Shown piece by piece: positions 1 through 11,118 of a stretch of DNA of 64,000 nucleotides. This DNA comes from Aldrovandia affinis (taxonomy: Eukaryota; Chordata; Actinopteri; Notacanthiformes; Halosauridae): the NCBI GenBank assembly GCA_029706075.1, contig JAINUG010000109.1:2865501-2929500 (forward strand), read 5' to 3'. Numbering within the stretch: position 1 is the stretch's first letter; each line of letters opens with the position of its first letter. The notes beneath the pieces are model-generated. The model was not told the origin of the DNA, made no database searches, and was given only the letters and a program-made list of their open reading frames with translations. A program made the translations under genes and the position numbers.

Positions 1-262
1 GTTGTGCCCTGCTGTCTGCCGATCCCCTAACTGTTTCAAGTTTTTGCGGATGTCAGATGTGGGTCAAGTTGTGCCCTGCTGTCTGCCGATCCCCCTAACT
101 GTTTCAAGTTTTTGCGGATGTCAGATGTGGGTCAATTTGTGCCCTGCTGTCTGCCGATCCCCTAACTGTTTCAAGTTTTGCGGATGTCAGATGTGGGTCA
201 AGTTGTGCCCTGCTGTCTGCGGTCCCCCTAACCGTTTCGAGTTTTCGGACGTTCAGAACTTG
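1..262. repeat. Tandem satellite, 66-68 bp units
   Basis: Four consecutive units each begin near TTGTGCCCTGCTGTCTGC, at positions 2, 69, 137 and 203, so the spacing is 67, 68 and 66 bp. The units are about 90% alike by eye and the last is the most diverged. The array runs off the left edge, so its true length is unknown. The open frames on both strands here come from the repeat and show no protein family. Confidence 0.9.
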
Positions 263-1010
263 TGGGTCAGGTCTTACCATGTTATTCTGTGGGCTCTCCA
301 AGCTCTTCCGCGTTCTCGGACGCTCAGAACTTTGGTGATGTCCGGTCATAATAAATTATTTACTTGTCACTTACTAATAAAAACCTTTGCTCGCTATTAA
401 GCGCTTTTCATTTGGTTTTGGTTTGTTCAGTCGTTGAGACTGTTTTCGGGTGACAACCTTGTTCTGTTGGCTCTCCTAGCCTTTCACGTTTTCGGAAGTT
501 CAGAACTATTGGTTCAGGTATTTACATAATACTTATTTAAATTGTACCTTCATTTGAAACCTTGCTCGTTTGTTATGGGCTTTTGTTGGGTTTCGTTTGT
601 CAGTCACTTCGACTGTTTCGGGTTGCAATGTGGTTCTGTGGCTCTCCTAGCTTTTCGCGTTTTCTGACGCTCAGAACTTTTTGGTGTTATGTAAACAAAG
701 GAACATGTGTAATTGTACCTACTTTAAGAACCCTTCTCGCTATTAAGCGCTTTTCGTTTGGGTTCCTGTTGTTCAGTCTGTTAGACTGTTTCCGGGTTAC
801 ACCATGTTCTCTCGGCTCTCCTAGCCTTTATTGTTTTGGGAAACTCGTGTCTTAACTTACGAACTTATTTAGTTTGTACCTATTAAAAAGAACCTTGCCC
901 GCTGGCCGGTGCTTTGACTCAGGTTGCTTTTGTTCAGTTCGGTTCGACTGGCTCAGGTTACAATCTGGTTCGTTTGGCTATCATAGCCTTTGTGTTTACA
1001 GACACTTGGA
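262..1010. repeat. Degenerate satellite, about 170 bp units
   Basis: The anchor GGCTCTCC (GGCTATCA in the last unit) recurs at 292, 469, 640, 814 and 976, giving spacings of 177, 171, 174 and 162 bp. Other shared blocks follow in the same order: a CGTTTTCGGACGCTCAGAAC-like block, a TTGTACCT block, ATTAAGCGCTTTTC and GTTCAGT...GACTG. One part of the unit resembles the 66-68 bp repeat just upstream, so the shorter unit may be a sub-segment amplified separately. No coding signal. Confidence 0.8.
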
Positions 1011-1876
1011 GTAACCACCCGTTGGGTGTGATTTTCCGTTCCTCCCTGGTCATTATCTTCCCTATTTCTCTGTTTTGCAGAGCTAGTGGTTAGACTGGTT
1101 CAGTCTAACTTTTTGATCCCCTAGGGTTTCTGCGAGTGGCGCCTACCACCACCAACCCTTACACATGACATCACACACAATTACAGAATTTGACTTATAC
1201 CATTTTTTTGGGGGGGCGGGGGGTAATAAAGTAATATACTACATTGTATTAAAGCAACAAATACAATTAGTAAAATATGTAATTATTTTGTTTTGTTTTA
1301 GTAAGTTATGGTCACTAATTTGGTTCAATTTAAAAAATATATATTATTATTATTTTTTTTGCTGGCTGCTTGGGCCCCCCCTAGCGGCTGGGCCCCAGAA
1401 AGCTTTCCCGTTTCCCCCTTATGTGCGGGCCTGGCTATGCCCCAATTCAAAGTGGCTGAATGGTTGTTCTGGTGTTGTCCAGCACACCCTACAGCTGATT
1501 CTCAATTATTTCAATTTTAAATAGTCAAATAAAGGACTACTATATTACCCTAACAGCTCAACCACCCTAATCTCTTTGAAAAGGTTTGTTTAATTAACAA
1601 TTCCACAATATCACAGCTAATATGTTACATTTTCTACTTTTGAACCTCAGGATTTTGACACGTTACAATACTGACCTCCAGTGGCAAATTGTTGTTACTA
1701 CCACAGCAGAGGGAAAAGCGGGGAAGAGAGATAATTGAGCAAGATGAAAATGAGACACTCAAACGCAGGGGCGTTTCCTGCTTTCCTGTCCTAAACATTT
1801 GAAGGAGCGACAGAAATCCTGTAGCTTGACAGAATATACTGCTCACGCCAAATATTGTGAATTTGACACACATATA
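1011..1876. other. No gene seen
   Basis: Contains a T/G homopolymer patch near 1204-1224 and a GC-rich patch at 1370-1440 with GGGCCCC-like words. I see no gene, tRNA or clear transposon end. Confidence 0.5.
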
Positions 1877-1878
1877 TA

Positions 1879-2604
1879 CAGGTAACTACCAAAATAAAGG
1901 AAACACTTGGTTCTCTGTGGTGCAGTTAGCACTAGAGCACAGAAGGTCTCGGGTTCGAATCCAGGCCGGGGGCCTTAGGTTGCATGTTCTGGGTTTTCAA
2001 TCGGTTTCTTGGGGCAAAGACATACTGGCTAAAGAGTCTAAATTGCCCATTGAGTGACTACCTGTCCAGGGTGTATTCCTGCCTCTCGCCCGGAACGCAT
2101 GCTGGGATAGGCTCCAACCCCCCGACCCTGACCAGGAATAGCGGCTAGACAATGGATGGATGGATAAACACTTGAGTAAATGATGGTATAATGGTATGGT
2201 GTGCATTTTCCTGGTATGGTTTGGGTTCACTCAACTCCTTAGAGGGAAAGGTAAACACCAATAAATACAAAAGCATTCTGAGTGATCACCTTCATCATAT
2301 TAATGAAGCATTTCTCTCCTGGTGGGAGTTGTCTCCTTCAGGATGACAATGCCCCCATCCACAGGACACGAGTGGTCATTGAATGGTTTGATGAGGATGC
2401 AACCATCTGCCATGGCCATCTCAGTGACCAGATCTCAACCCAATTGAATACTTATGAGAGATTCTGGAGTGGCTGAGCATTTTTCCACCATCAGTAAAAC
2501 ATCACATTTCTTGTGGAAGAATGGTGTTGCATCCCTCTTATAGAGTTCCATAAATTCAAGCTGTTCTGGTGGCTCTGATGGCTCTTTATTTAGGCAGTTA
2601 CCTA
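1879..2604 (+). mobile_element. Tc1-like element, family A, decayed, hosting a SINE
   Basis: The left end CAGGTAACTACCAAAATAAA pairs with an inverted right end GGCAGTTACCTA, and TA dinucleotides flank both ends (1877-1878 and 2605-2606), as in Tc1/mariner insertions. Plus-strand frames between 2200 and 2480 still show transposase relics: GKVNTNKYKSILSDHLH, a second-aspartate block DDNAPIH, and a degraded PIEYL-type glutamate block. Stops and frameshifts rule out a functional product. A SINE splits the 5' part. The family is also present at 5.9 kb, with partial ends at 30.4 and 50.5 kb. Confidence 0.75.
1910..2165 (+). mobile_element. tRNA-derived SINE with (ATGG)n tail
   Basis: The head is tRNA-like: a GTGGTGCAGT A-box area and a B box GGTTCGAATCC, followed by CAGGCCGGGGG. 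The body is shortened relative to the longer copy at 18.4 kb. The tail is L2-like and ends in TGGATGGATGGAT. A 9 bp direct repeat AAACACTTG at 1901-1909 and 2166-2174 is a target duplication, so the SINE inserted into an existing Tc1-like element. Confidence 0.85.
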
Positions 2605-2643
2605 TATATAACTGCACTCTAAATCATTTACAGCCCAAATGTC

Positions 2644-2645
<2 letters not shown>

Positions 2646-2723
<78 letters not shown>
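2646..2723. repeat. (AG)n microsatellite
   Basis: About 39 uninterrupted AG dinucleotides. Confidence 0.98.
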
Positions 2724-2725
<2 letters not shown>

Positions 2726-3445
2726 GTTCATGATTAACCAGACTGTGAATTTAATTAATTGATTATTTGTCCTTTTGCTTGTCATTTATGCAGTATTCTA
2801 GTAATGTTGCGGAAATTATACCCATACTTATACATCAGCTGGTACACGCAAGCGTTCTAGTTTTCATGTTTTATTTGCACAATAATTGGTCTAAAAATCA
2901 CAGCGGCTAGAGGCAACACAAATAGGTTGCCATGGATACAAACGCTTGTTATATATTTATTTTTAACACTTCCAAAAGACAGAGAAAAGATCGAACTAAA
3001 TCAACCCTTATGTCGCATTTTTGTAAGGTAGTTTAGACACCGATGAACAGTAACAACGTTGATGTAGATGCTCAGCAATTAACTGATTTATCTCGAAAAT
3101 TGAATTTAGACGAACGGTTGGAATGAGTGAGTGAAATTCGCGTTAGATTGTTTCCGGCTTCAGTCTCCTTCTGAGGCTCAATAAATATGCAGTTCGTCTG
3201 TCGCCTGTGGTACCGGGTCTGACAAATCGACTTCATTCGCGAGTTAGCATGGCGGGCATAAGGGTGGGGTGGGGGGGACTCTATATTTCCATATCAAATG
3301 TAATATCTTATAATTGACTCTACTCCTCACTGATATTTGAGATTAAATCTTAATGTAGAAACCAAGAAACTGTTCTCCTCCCACCAGACTACACCAGCAA
3401 TTACTGGAGAGGAGTAACTTATGCAACATAGATTTACATGCAGTA
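2724..3445. other. No gene seen
   Basis: Unique-looking sequence. The 3000-3260 part is richer in CpG than its surroundings. No reading frame, RNA gene or transposon end is recognised. Confidence 0.4.
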
Positions 3446-3446
3446 T

Positions 3447-3526
<80 letters not shown>

Positions 3527-3573
3527 GCACAGACTTGCATACAATCACACATAAACACACACATATACACACA
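3447..3573. repeat. (CA)n microsatellite
   Basis: A near-perfect CA run to 3524, then an interrupted CA-rich stretch up to the hAT-like element. The open frames of alternating His-Thr or Cys-Val are artefacts of the repeat. Confidence 0.97.
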
Positions 3574-3789
3574 CAGGGGCGTGGCACACAATTCTGGGCC
3601 CTATACATATGCAGTCTTGTGGGCCCCCTTCCCATCTTGATCCATGACTCTCACGCATCTTTATAAAAAAATTAATTGAATCAATAACAACTATACACAT
3701 GAATCTATAGTGGTTATTAGGCTAATCGCTAATGAACTGCTTATACCACATTTAAACAAATAATTAGTAAGATTAGTAAGATTCTCTGG

Positions 3790-4041
3790 CTATAGTCCTG
3801 GGTCCTCTGGCAAATACCCTTCTGCATTCCCCTTACTTTTTTCCACTACCTCCTCTGTCTTCTCCTCATCCTTCTCACTACCCTCAGAGCAACCTTCATT
3901 TTCCTTGCTCTCTTCACCTCCATCATCCTCTTCACTAGTCCTACTGCTACTCTCTGCCTCTTCTTCCTGCTCACTCTCTGCCTCGATCACATCTTCTTCC
4001 TGCTCACTCTCTGCTACAAGGACAGGCCCCTCTACAAGCAT
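3790..4041 (-). other. Acidic open frame inside the hAT-like element, 83 codons
   Basis: This minus-strand frame is extremely rich in Glu, Ser and Asp, with two repeats of an ESEQEE block near residues 10-28. It starts with ATG and ends shortly after EDPGL. I recognise no family. It could be the leftover acidic N-terminal tail of a transposase or a captured exon, or a purine-rich repeat that happens to be open. The purine bias of the strand alone would give this composition, so coding is doubtful. Confidence 0.25.
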
Positions 4042-4289
4042 GAAGCATACAGGATTGATATTAGCCTCTTAACCTGCTTATAATATACAATGAAACAGGC
4101 TACAGGCTAGATTCTGCTTAATTTACCAGCTAGCTAGCTAACTATCATAATGTAGCTAGCTATGTTAGCTTGTCTTGTTATAGAACTGGATCAAATGAGT
4201 CTTCAAAAACAAAGTTTTAATGCATTTCACCATCACCAGTAGTATGTTTGCCCGCATTTGCGATTGCTTTCAGCCAGTAGCGAGAGTGA

Positions 4290-4385
4290 AACTGAAATGA
4301 GATTAATCGCGATTTTTTTTTAAAGAACGCGTTATCCATTTGAAATTAATCGCATGCGTTAACGTGTTAATGTTGACAGCCCTAG
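4290..4385 (-). mobile_element. Terminal fragment of a second DNA element
   Basis: Read on the minus strand it starts TAGGGCTGTCAACATTAACA and continues with repeated GTTAACGC/GCGATTAA words, an end type I associate with dispersed fish DNA transposons. Only one end is visible, so it is truncated or inserted as a fragment within the larger hAT-like element. The family assignment is from memory. Confidence 0.4.
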
Positions 4386-5281
4386 TTCAATCGAAACAAC
4401 GTACCGATATTAGCTTAAACCACTCTTAAACAGTGTTAGCAAGTTGCTTACCTTTCTTTTGAAAGAAATGATCTTGAAACAAAAGCTGTGATTCAATAAC
4501 ATAAATGTCCACAACTTTCTTAAAAATAAAGATAATTGCATGACATTTTCAGTAATTACAGATTGAAGCATTCTAAAAAAAGATATGATATATCTTCATT
4601 TGAATTATCTGAAATTACATTACATAATCAATTAATCACATCATTACATGTTGCGCATATGCCGCGACACGGCAAAAACACGGCAGGCAGTGAGCATTTG
4701 GGCAAAGATATCTCACATTCCGGGTAAAAAATATAGCATTTAGACAGATTTCAATTTCAATGAAATTTCACCAGAGTCTGTCTCTGAAGTGTAGCGTATG
4801 ACCAAACCGAGCAATGTTTAATCAAATTTCGGACACAAGATGGAGGATCGAGTTTTCAACTACGTTATATCACACACATATGGTGAAAAAACCCCCAGAC
4901 AGCCCTTGAAAAGCCTGCATTTTTGGGGTATGGCCATAGTCTCTCGTAATCGCTCGCACAGGGACACAGGCACATCTAGCCCGCCGCTGCGCACGGGAAT
5001 TGTAACATACCTACTTAGTGCAGGGGGGCGGACTAAACCATTTGCGCTTTTGAGAAGGGAGAGGGGAGGGGGCCCAGAGAGCCTCCAATATTTTTATGGA
5101 TACAAAGTTCAGTCTCTCAACCTATTTATTCAGCCAATATAATTTAGTAATGACACTAATTACTTAGAAATTTAAAATTGCAGACAAATGTTTTTTTCTT
5201 CATTCCAGGCTTTTCAAGGGCCCTCCCCCACTTGGGGCCCTAGGTAGTCAGTTCCCCTTTTCCCCCGCTACGACGCCCCTG

Positions 5282-5492
5282 TACACACACACACCTACAC
5301 ACACACACACCTACACACACACACACAAACTCACACACCTACGCACATGCACACACACTTGCATACAATCACACATACACACACACACATATACACACAC
5401 ACACCTACACACACAAACTCACACACCTACGCACATGCACACACACTTGCATACAATCACACATATCACACCTATGCACATGCATACACACA
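5282..5492. repeat. Interrupted (CA)n with longer direct repeats
   Basis: CA-rich DNA containing a repeated block of about 80 bp with the words CACACCTACGCACATGCACA and CTTGCATACAATCACACATA (near 5333-5373 and again near 5423-5465). It continues the microsatellite into which the hAT-like element inserted. Confidence 0.85.
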
Positions 5493-5915
5493 CACAAGTG
5501 GATTTTTTGATATATCCAACAAAAGAGCCTACCAGGCAACTCTGGGCCCTGAGGGTTTGATGCAAGCTGACATTAATATTGCTGGCTGGTCCTGCAGGAA
5601 GTTTCTGTATCCTTCCCAATCTAATAAAGCCAGATAGATGTTTAGCTACACATCCAATTAAATCAATCAGGTTTAAGCAGTGCACAGCGGGTTGCGGCTA
5701 TCACAGGGCCTCTCACAGAAGAGCACAGGCTTCTGTTACACTCCAAATGACATTACTGAGCACAGATTCAATCCCCACATCTTATTCTTAACTCAATCTG
5801 AGGGGCTGATTAAATTTGTCTGATTACGTGTAAATTAGTCCAAATTACCAACTTATTCGTACATGAGTTGCAAGTGGTTGAGGATTTCTAATGCTGTGGA
5901 GGAAAAACCAAGGTA

Positions 5916-6443
5916 CAGGTAACTGGCAAAATAAAGGAAACACCAATATGAAATGTCTTAATAGGGCTTTGGGCCACAACAAGCCATAACAGCTTCTACA
6001 AGTGTCTGAGACTCTATTGGAGGGATGTAACACCATTTTTCGATGAGAAATTCCATTGTTTGGTGTTTTGCTGATGGTGGTGGAAACACTGTCTCAGGTG
6101 CCACTGCAGAATCTCCCATATGTGTTCAATTGGGTTGAGTTCTGTCTGGTGACAGAGATGGCCATGGCATATGGTTTACATAATTTTCATGCTCCAAAAT
6201 CATTCAGTGACTGGGGATTGGGGGCATAGTCATCCTGGAAGAGACCATTCCCATCAGGATATAAATGCTTCACCATAGAATGAAGGTGATCACTCACAAT
6301 AGCTTTGTATCTATTGGTGTTTACCTTGCCCTCTAAGGTGTTGATTGGGCCTAAACTATGCCAGGAAAATGCACCCACACCATAACAGAGCCACCAGAAC
6401 CTTTCATTTACTCAGGTGTTTCCTTTATTTTGGCAGTTACCTA
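5916..6443 (-). mobile_element. Tc1-like element, family A, second copy
   Basis: The left end CAGGTAACTGGCAAAATAAA and right end TTTATTTTGGCAGTTACCTA are inverted copies of each other. A TA precedes the left end. The minus strand carries transposase relics: GPINTLEGKVNTNRYKAIVS and the degraded second-aspartate block FQDDYAP. At about 530 bp it is much shorter than a 1.2-1.6 kb autonomous element. It is opposite in orientation to the copy at 1.9 kb, and the two share the internal GKVNTN.YK.I.SDHLH block. Confidence 0.75.
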
Positions 6444-7072
6444 TTAACCTGCTGTGTAGAACCTAAGATAAGACAGGCTCTTTGAATTAGCATACTCATT
6501 GATTTAGTATCAAAACAATATACATTGGGAGAGTGTCAAACTGTCTTAATCCTCCAACTGAGTTCTGATTTTGTGGCAAAGGGAGCGATTTTGGGCATAT
6601 TTCAGAAAGTGTTGAACTATCTGGAGTCTCAGGCTTCCAAACCCATACCACGCTAGCCTTCACAAAAAAGCTCAAATTGCTCAAGGCATGATTTTCTAAT
6701 GCGATGCCATCACCGTAAAGAATCAATTTTCAAAAGAAACTGGTAGAATGAACAAAACTAGAAAAAACAAACAAAAAAACAAGCTAAAGCAACTGTGTGC
6801 TTGATTATAATCGTGAAGGTTCTGCTCAAGTAGAGAGACATCTAGCCGGCATATTTTTCCAGGATCACGGCAAACTTGTGTGAAAGTGCCTCTGAGTTTT
6901 CTTCTGTTCTGTACCAGTGACACAGATTCTAAATGGACTGAATACAGGCGTAGGAGGGGCATCTGCTGTGAACAGCCTGTGGATGAGAAAGCCTGGCTTT
7001 GGGCCTAGCTTATTAATATCTTATTAAAGCTGAAGAAGCTGGGCTGCTGGGTGGCTCATCCTGGACCCTTGT
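6444..7072. other. No gene seen
   Basis: Unique-looking sequence up to 7020. At 7021-7072 it shows a GGGCTGCTGGGTGGCTCATC block also found, inverted, at the ends of the repeats near 54.86 and 61.05 kb. Confidence 0.45.
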
Positions 7073-7360
7073 CTAGTGTGTGGATGAGCCCCATGGTCTG
7101 CATCCTGCTAAGGCATTGTTCTAGTGTGTGGATGAACCACACGGTCTGTATCTTGTTAAATCACTGTTCCAGTGTGTGGATGAGCCCTACAGTCTGCATG
7201 CTGTTAAAGGACTGTTCTAGTGTGTGGATGAGCCTCACGGTCTGCATCCTGCTACGGCAATGTCCTAGTGTGTGGACGAGCGCCACGGTCTGCATCCTGG
7301 TAAGACACTGTTCTAGTATGTGGACAGTCAGCCACATTGTCTGTGTCCCATTGCACACCA
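7073..7360 (+). repeat. 48 bp minisatellite, six units
   Basis: The block CTAGTGTGTGGATGAGCC (CCAG in one unit) recurs at 7073, 7121, 7169, 7217, 7265 and 7313, exactly 48 bp apart. The monomer continues with a GGTCTGCATCCTG block. Because 48 is a multiple of three, the array stays open in frames on both strands and gives spurious repetitive proteins. The same monomer, inverted, forms the array at 58.5 kb. Confidence 0.95.
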
Positions 7361-7435
7361 GCGACCCCTGTTGGTCAATCAGGCACCTGACATCACATTT
7401 CAGAGGAGAGCACATGCTTGAATACGATTGGGATA

Positions 7436-7601
<166 letters not shown>

Positions 7602-8024
7602 GGCATTTATGCATTTGTGACTGCACTTTTTCTGTTTTGCATGGGCGCAGGTTGAGGAACATCAGACTAAGACCCAGAAAGGCACTGGCCGGTGTGTTTT
7701 CACCCTTCTTAGCTTCTTCTTCTGTGCAGAGATGTGGACGTGGGATGTGGAACAGCGCAAAAGACCAGCAACCTCAATGAAATGCATCATCAATATATAA
7801 AATCTTAGGTTTTTTTTAAAATTAATTAGCAAAAAGTTTTAGAGGTTTTTTTATTTGACATTAAAGAGTATTTTGTGTTGATCAGTGGCAAGAAATCCCA
7901 ATTAAATCAATTTTGATTCCATGAAGTAAGAAAGTAAAATGTGAAAAATGCCAAATGGGTGAATACTTTTTACCCACTATACCTGCTTATCACTTATCCA
8001 CAGTAACATTTACAGCTTAAACTT

Positions 8025-8175
8025 AATGTGCTATACTTTATATACAGCTGGCTATTCACTGAAGTATTTGAGCTAAAATGCTTTGCTCAAGTGTATAATG
8101 GCAGTACCCCAGTAGGGAGTTTAACCTGCACTTGGGCTGCTCCGAGTCCTCAACCACCACACCACACAATCTGAC
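8025..8175 (-). mobile_element. tRNA-derived SINE, family B, diverged copy
   Basis: Read on the minus strand it shows, in order, TGTGGTGTGGTGGTTGAGGA, a GCAGGTTAAACTCCC B-box area, TGCCATTATACACTTGAGCA and CTTCAGTGAATAGCCAGCTG. These are the family B landmarks seen at 43.7, 55.3 and 63.4 kb. It is the most diverged of the set and its tail is not clear. Confidence 0.65.
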
Positions 8176-8289
8176 CGCACAAGCCACATAGTCTATGGCT
8201 CATCAGTATCCATAAACAACCTACACTCCATCATGGCTATGGTGACATACAACATATTCAGGCTCCAATCAATCAATCAATCAATCAGA

Positions 8290-8408
8290 TTCATGTCTGT
8301 GTGTGTGTGCAAATATGTGTGTGAATGTTTGTGTCTGTGTATGGATGTGTGTGTGTTTCTGTGCGGGTGTGTGAGTTTTGCACGTGGGCCTGTGTGACTC
8401 TGCACATA

Positions 8409-8439
<31 letters not shown>

Positions 8440-8440
8440 A
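8290..8440. repeat. Interrupted (GT)n microsatellite
   Basis: Several GT runs separated by short interruptions, the longest near 8408-8436. Confidence 0.9.
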
Positions 8441-8525
8441 TTATTGCACGGATCATCATTTGCTAATCTGTATCAGTTTAAAGCACTTTGAAGAGAATCA
8501 CACCAAAGTTCCAAGGCCGAAATTA

Positions 8526-8605
8526 CCATATATATTGGGGGACACATCAAAATGTCCCCCCCAATATATAGCCTAGCTGATATAAATAAAAAAATGTCCC
8601 CCCCA
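8526..8605. mobile_element. Hairpin fragment of a DNA element
   Basis: The word ATATATTGGGGGACA is followed about 8 bases later by its near-perfect complement TGTCCCCCCCAATATAT, and the TGTCCCCCCCAAT word then appears a third time. I associate this TTGGGGGGGACA motif with a dispersed fish DNA transposon, but only the fragment is present. Confidence 0.4.
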
Positions 8606-10365
8606 ATGTTGACTCCATGGTTACGGCCTTGCACCAAACCAACTGTGCCACACCTGAGCCTGTGCTTTTCTATGCATTTATCCCAGTCTCTGGAGAAGGC
8701 AGAGGTAGGGGGGGGATATTTAAAGAGAGCTGACAGAAGGTCCCAGCAGTCAGGGCAGCGGGGTCAGACTGCTGATTGGCTCGCCCCTGTGAGATCACCT
8801 GTACCCTCAGGACTGCCAGGTCTGCCAGTAAGAACCACAATGTGTTGTGTAAGATAGAACTTTTCAGGAACTCGAGGGTCCAGTTCTCCCCAACCGAGAC
8901 ATTTCTGAGACTGGTGACACAGTTATGTAGTCATGGCATTCCTCTTTGTGCTGGCTTATCCCAAGCCCATGCCCATATCCCCCCGCCTGGGGTTACAAAT
9001 GTGTTACCGTAATTTTGGCAGTTACCTTTATGTAGATAGATATGAGTATTAGATAGGTACTGGAGGTAGGTAGATGAATAGATGTATAGATGTGTAGATA
9101 GAGTCTATAAAAGCCTTTACCATTTCAGTTGTTAAATCTTTTATGCGTAATCAGAACTCGTAATCAGAAAACTTGAAATTTATTTCAAGTTTTCAGAGGA
9201 AAATAAAAGTCAGTACTGGATCAATATTGAGTGATAAATATTGGGATATAGTTTTGTCAGTACACCAATAACACATCACCTCAATTGTTCATCATGATTA
9301 TAAATGCTCGATGTGCACAACCAAACATTTTCCCTGTGTTTCTTTACCCCCAAATTGTCATGATATGCACATTAAGCAAATGAACAAGTAAATCTCTAAA
9401 AGTAGCCCCAAAAATGTCATACTCTATGTTTGAGGAGGACACAAGAGAGATGGGTTCAGGCTCACAGAAGGGCAGACTTTACAAGGTCAGGACCTTTGAC
9501 CTTTGAACTCTGTTTAAGCATGCCAGCTTCTGATCTGAGCTACAAAAGTTCAGGTCCCAGTACGTCCGATCTGCCTCCACTCCTCAAACATGGAGAGACA
9601 GGATGAGTGAGAGAGAGAGAAAGAAAGGGGGATTAAGAGGTAGAGAGAGAGAGAAAGAGAGAAATAAAGGGAGAGGGAGAAGCAGAGAGAAGGCGGCACA
9701 TCAACATTTGACACGTTGTTGTCTTTTAAGGAAATACAACCACTGTGTTTATTGGAACATATAGAGATTGCTTTGTCGGGAAAGCCTAGCGGCGTGTGAT
9801 GTATTGGAGGCCACTATAAAGCACTCCATCAGCCCCCCACCCCCCACCCTCCACTCCCCTCTCTGCTGGCTCCATCTGTCAAAGTGAAAGCTGGAGGCAA
9901 TAATGCAGAGGAGAAATATTCTGGGGAAAAGGGGGGAGGGGGGGTGAGCTGATGTTGTATTTGAGCATGTAAACAGGGAATGATCTGAATTATCCATCTT
10001 ACCAGACTCAGGGGAGGGAGTGCGGGCAAGTGGGACTCACTCTGTGAGAGGGTTTCTTCCTCCAAAACTCATGCCTTACTGCAAGACATCTATAACACAG
10101 TTAAGAGTTCATATTTTCTTTACATTTTGAAAAAATTGATTTATTTTTATTTTTTACATTTTACATTATAAATTTATTTTATAAGTGGGCCCTGTGAAGA
10201 ATGTGTTGAGGTTTGTCCTGCTATAGGCTAAGGAACAAAAACCATGTTAAATCAACTGTCAAATGTGGCATATGATATAACAACTGCATGCTTTTAAATA
10301 TGGGTTGTCAAGTTTTTCTGTCATGAGACAGCAACCCTCAAACCCCCCAACTTTAAAGGAAATGT
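8606..10365. other. No gene seen; GATA-like and GA-rich tracts
   Basis: A short TTTTGGCAGTTACC end of the family A Tc1-like element lies at 9012-9027. Degenerate GATA/TAGA repeats follow at 9034-9105, a GA-rich tract at 9605-9690 and C/G-rich tracts at 9830-9950. No gene is recognised. Confidence 0.5.
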
Positions 10366-10369
10366 GCAC

Positions 10370-10880
10370 ATTTGGTCTCTTGATATCTCAGTCTTTGAAA
10401 AATACTTGGAAGTAGCACTTGATCAAAGTCTATCAGGATCTAAGCAATGTGCTATAGCAGTGAAAAAGACCAACAGGATGCTGGGATATATAGCAAAAAG
10501 TATTGAGAATTGATGCTGTATAATTTAGATTATTGTGTGTAGTTCTTGGCGCCACACTACAAGATATAGATACTCTTGAAAAAGTCAAAAGAAGGGCAGT
10601 TAGGTTCGAAAGGTAAAAGTTACAAGGAAAGACTTAAGACACATCATCTATTCCAGTTTAGCAAAAGCAGACTAAGCAAGGATTTGATTGATTTGTTTTG
10701 AAATTCACAAAAGGGATTAACAAAGTGAACTACCAAATATTTTTTTCAGGTTGAGTTCAGTTCACAGAACAAAAATCAATTTTAAATTAGTTAAAGGTAA
10801 ATTCTGAACTGATATCAGGAAGTAAAAGTGTTTTTGTACAGTACAGTAAATACTGTGTTGTCAATGCGTCGAACATCAGG
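10370..10880 (+). pseudogene. CR1-like LINE reverse transcriptase remnant (C-terminal part)
   Basis: Plus-strand frames with several shifts and stops contain YLEVALDQSLSGSKQCAIAV, KKTNRMLGYIAKS, a DTLEKVKRRAVRFER block and KFTKGINKVNYQIFF. This order (thumb, connection, then a region rich in basic and aromatic residues) is that of the C-terminal third of CR1-type LINE ORF2. The catalytic palm is absent, consistent with 5' truncation. The copy is old. The clade is judged from memory of typical CR1 motifs. Confidence 0.6.
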
Positions 10881-10904
10881 TTAGGTCAGGTAGTAGAGTC
10901 AGAG

Positions 10905-11118
10905 ACACTTGGGGTATTCAAGTCCTGGAGGGCCACAGTGCCTCCAGGGCTCTGCAACGCTGTATGCTGGTTTTCATTATTTCTCAGCACTTAATTTATC
11001 TTAATTAATCAATTAAAGCAGTTGATTACACATTTAACTCACCTCACCTGGTTTCTTGTATGTAAACTGATTTTAAAATTAAAACAAAAAACAGGATTGA
11101 GAACCCCTGCTCTAGACT
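10905..11118 (+). repeat. Dispersed repeat ending GAGAACCCCTGCTCTAG
   Basis: Sequence containing CAAGTCCTGGAGGGCCACAG, TAATTAATCAATTAAAGCAG and a terminal GAGAACCCCTGCTCTAGA, words I recognise from a widespread vertebrate or fish interspersed repeat. No coding capacity. There is only one copy in the window, so the assignment rests on familiarity. Confidence 0.45.

Larger units (their letters stand above)
3574..5281. mobile_element. hAT-like non-autonomous element (1.7 kb)
   Basis: It begins CAGGGGCGTGG and ends with the inverted form CGACGCCCCTG, and is flanked by a perfect 8 bp duplication TACACACA (3566-3573 and 5282-5289). An 8 bp duplication and CAGGG-type ends are hAT hallmarks. The host site is a CA microsatellite, so the duplication match is somewhat less specific than in unique DNA, although the leading T is informative. 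No hAT transposase domain was recognised. The subterminal GGGCCC-rich regions resemble each other in inverted orientation. Inside are an acidic minus-strand frame and a piece that looks like the end of another element. Confidence 0.75.

Noticed and set aside
3327-3666. Long open frames of Cys-Val or His-Thr repeats at CA/GT microsatellites (also near 5.4, 25.3, 39.5 and 47.3 kb)
   Set aside because: Translation of dinucleotide repeats; both strands are open and no family is recognised.
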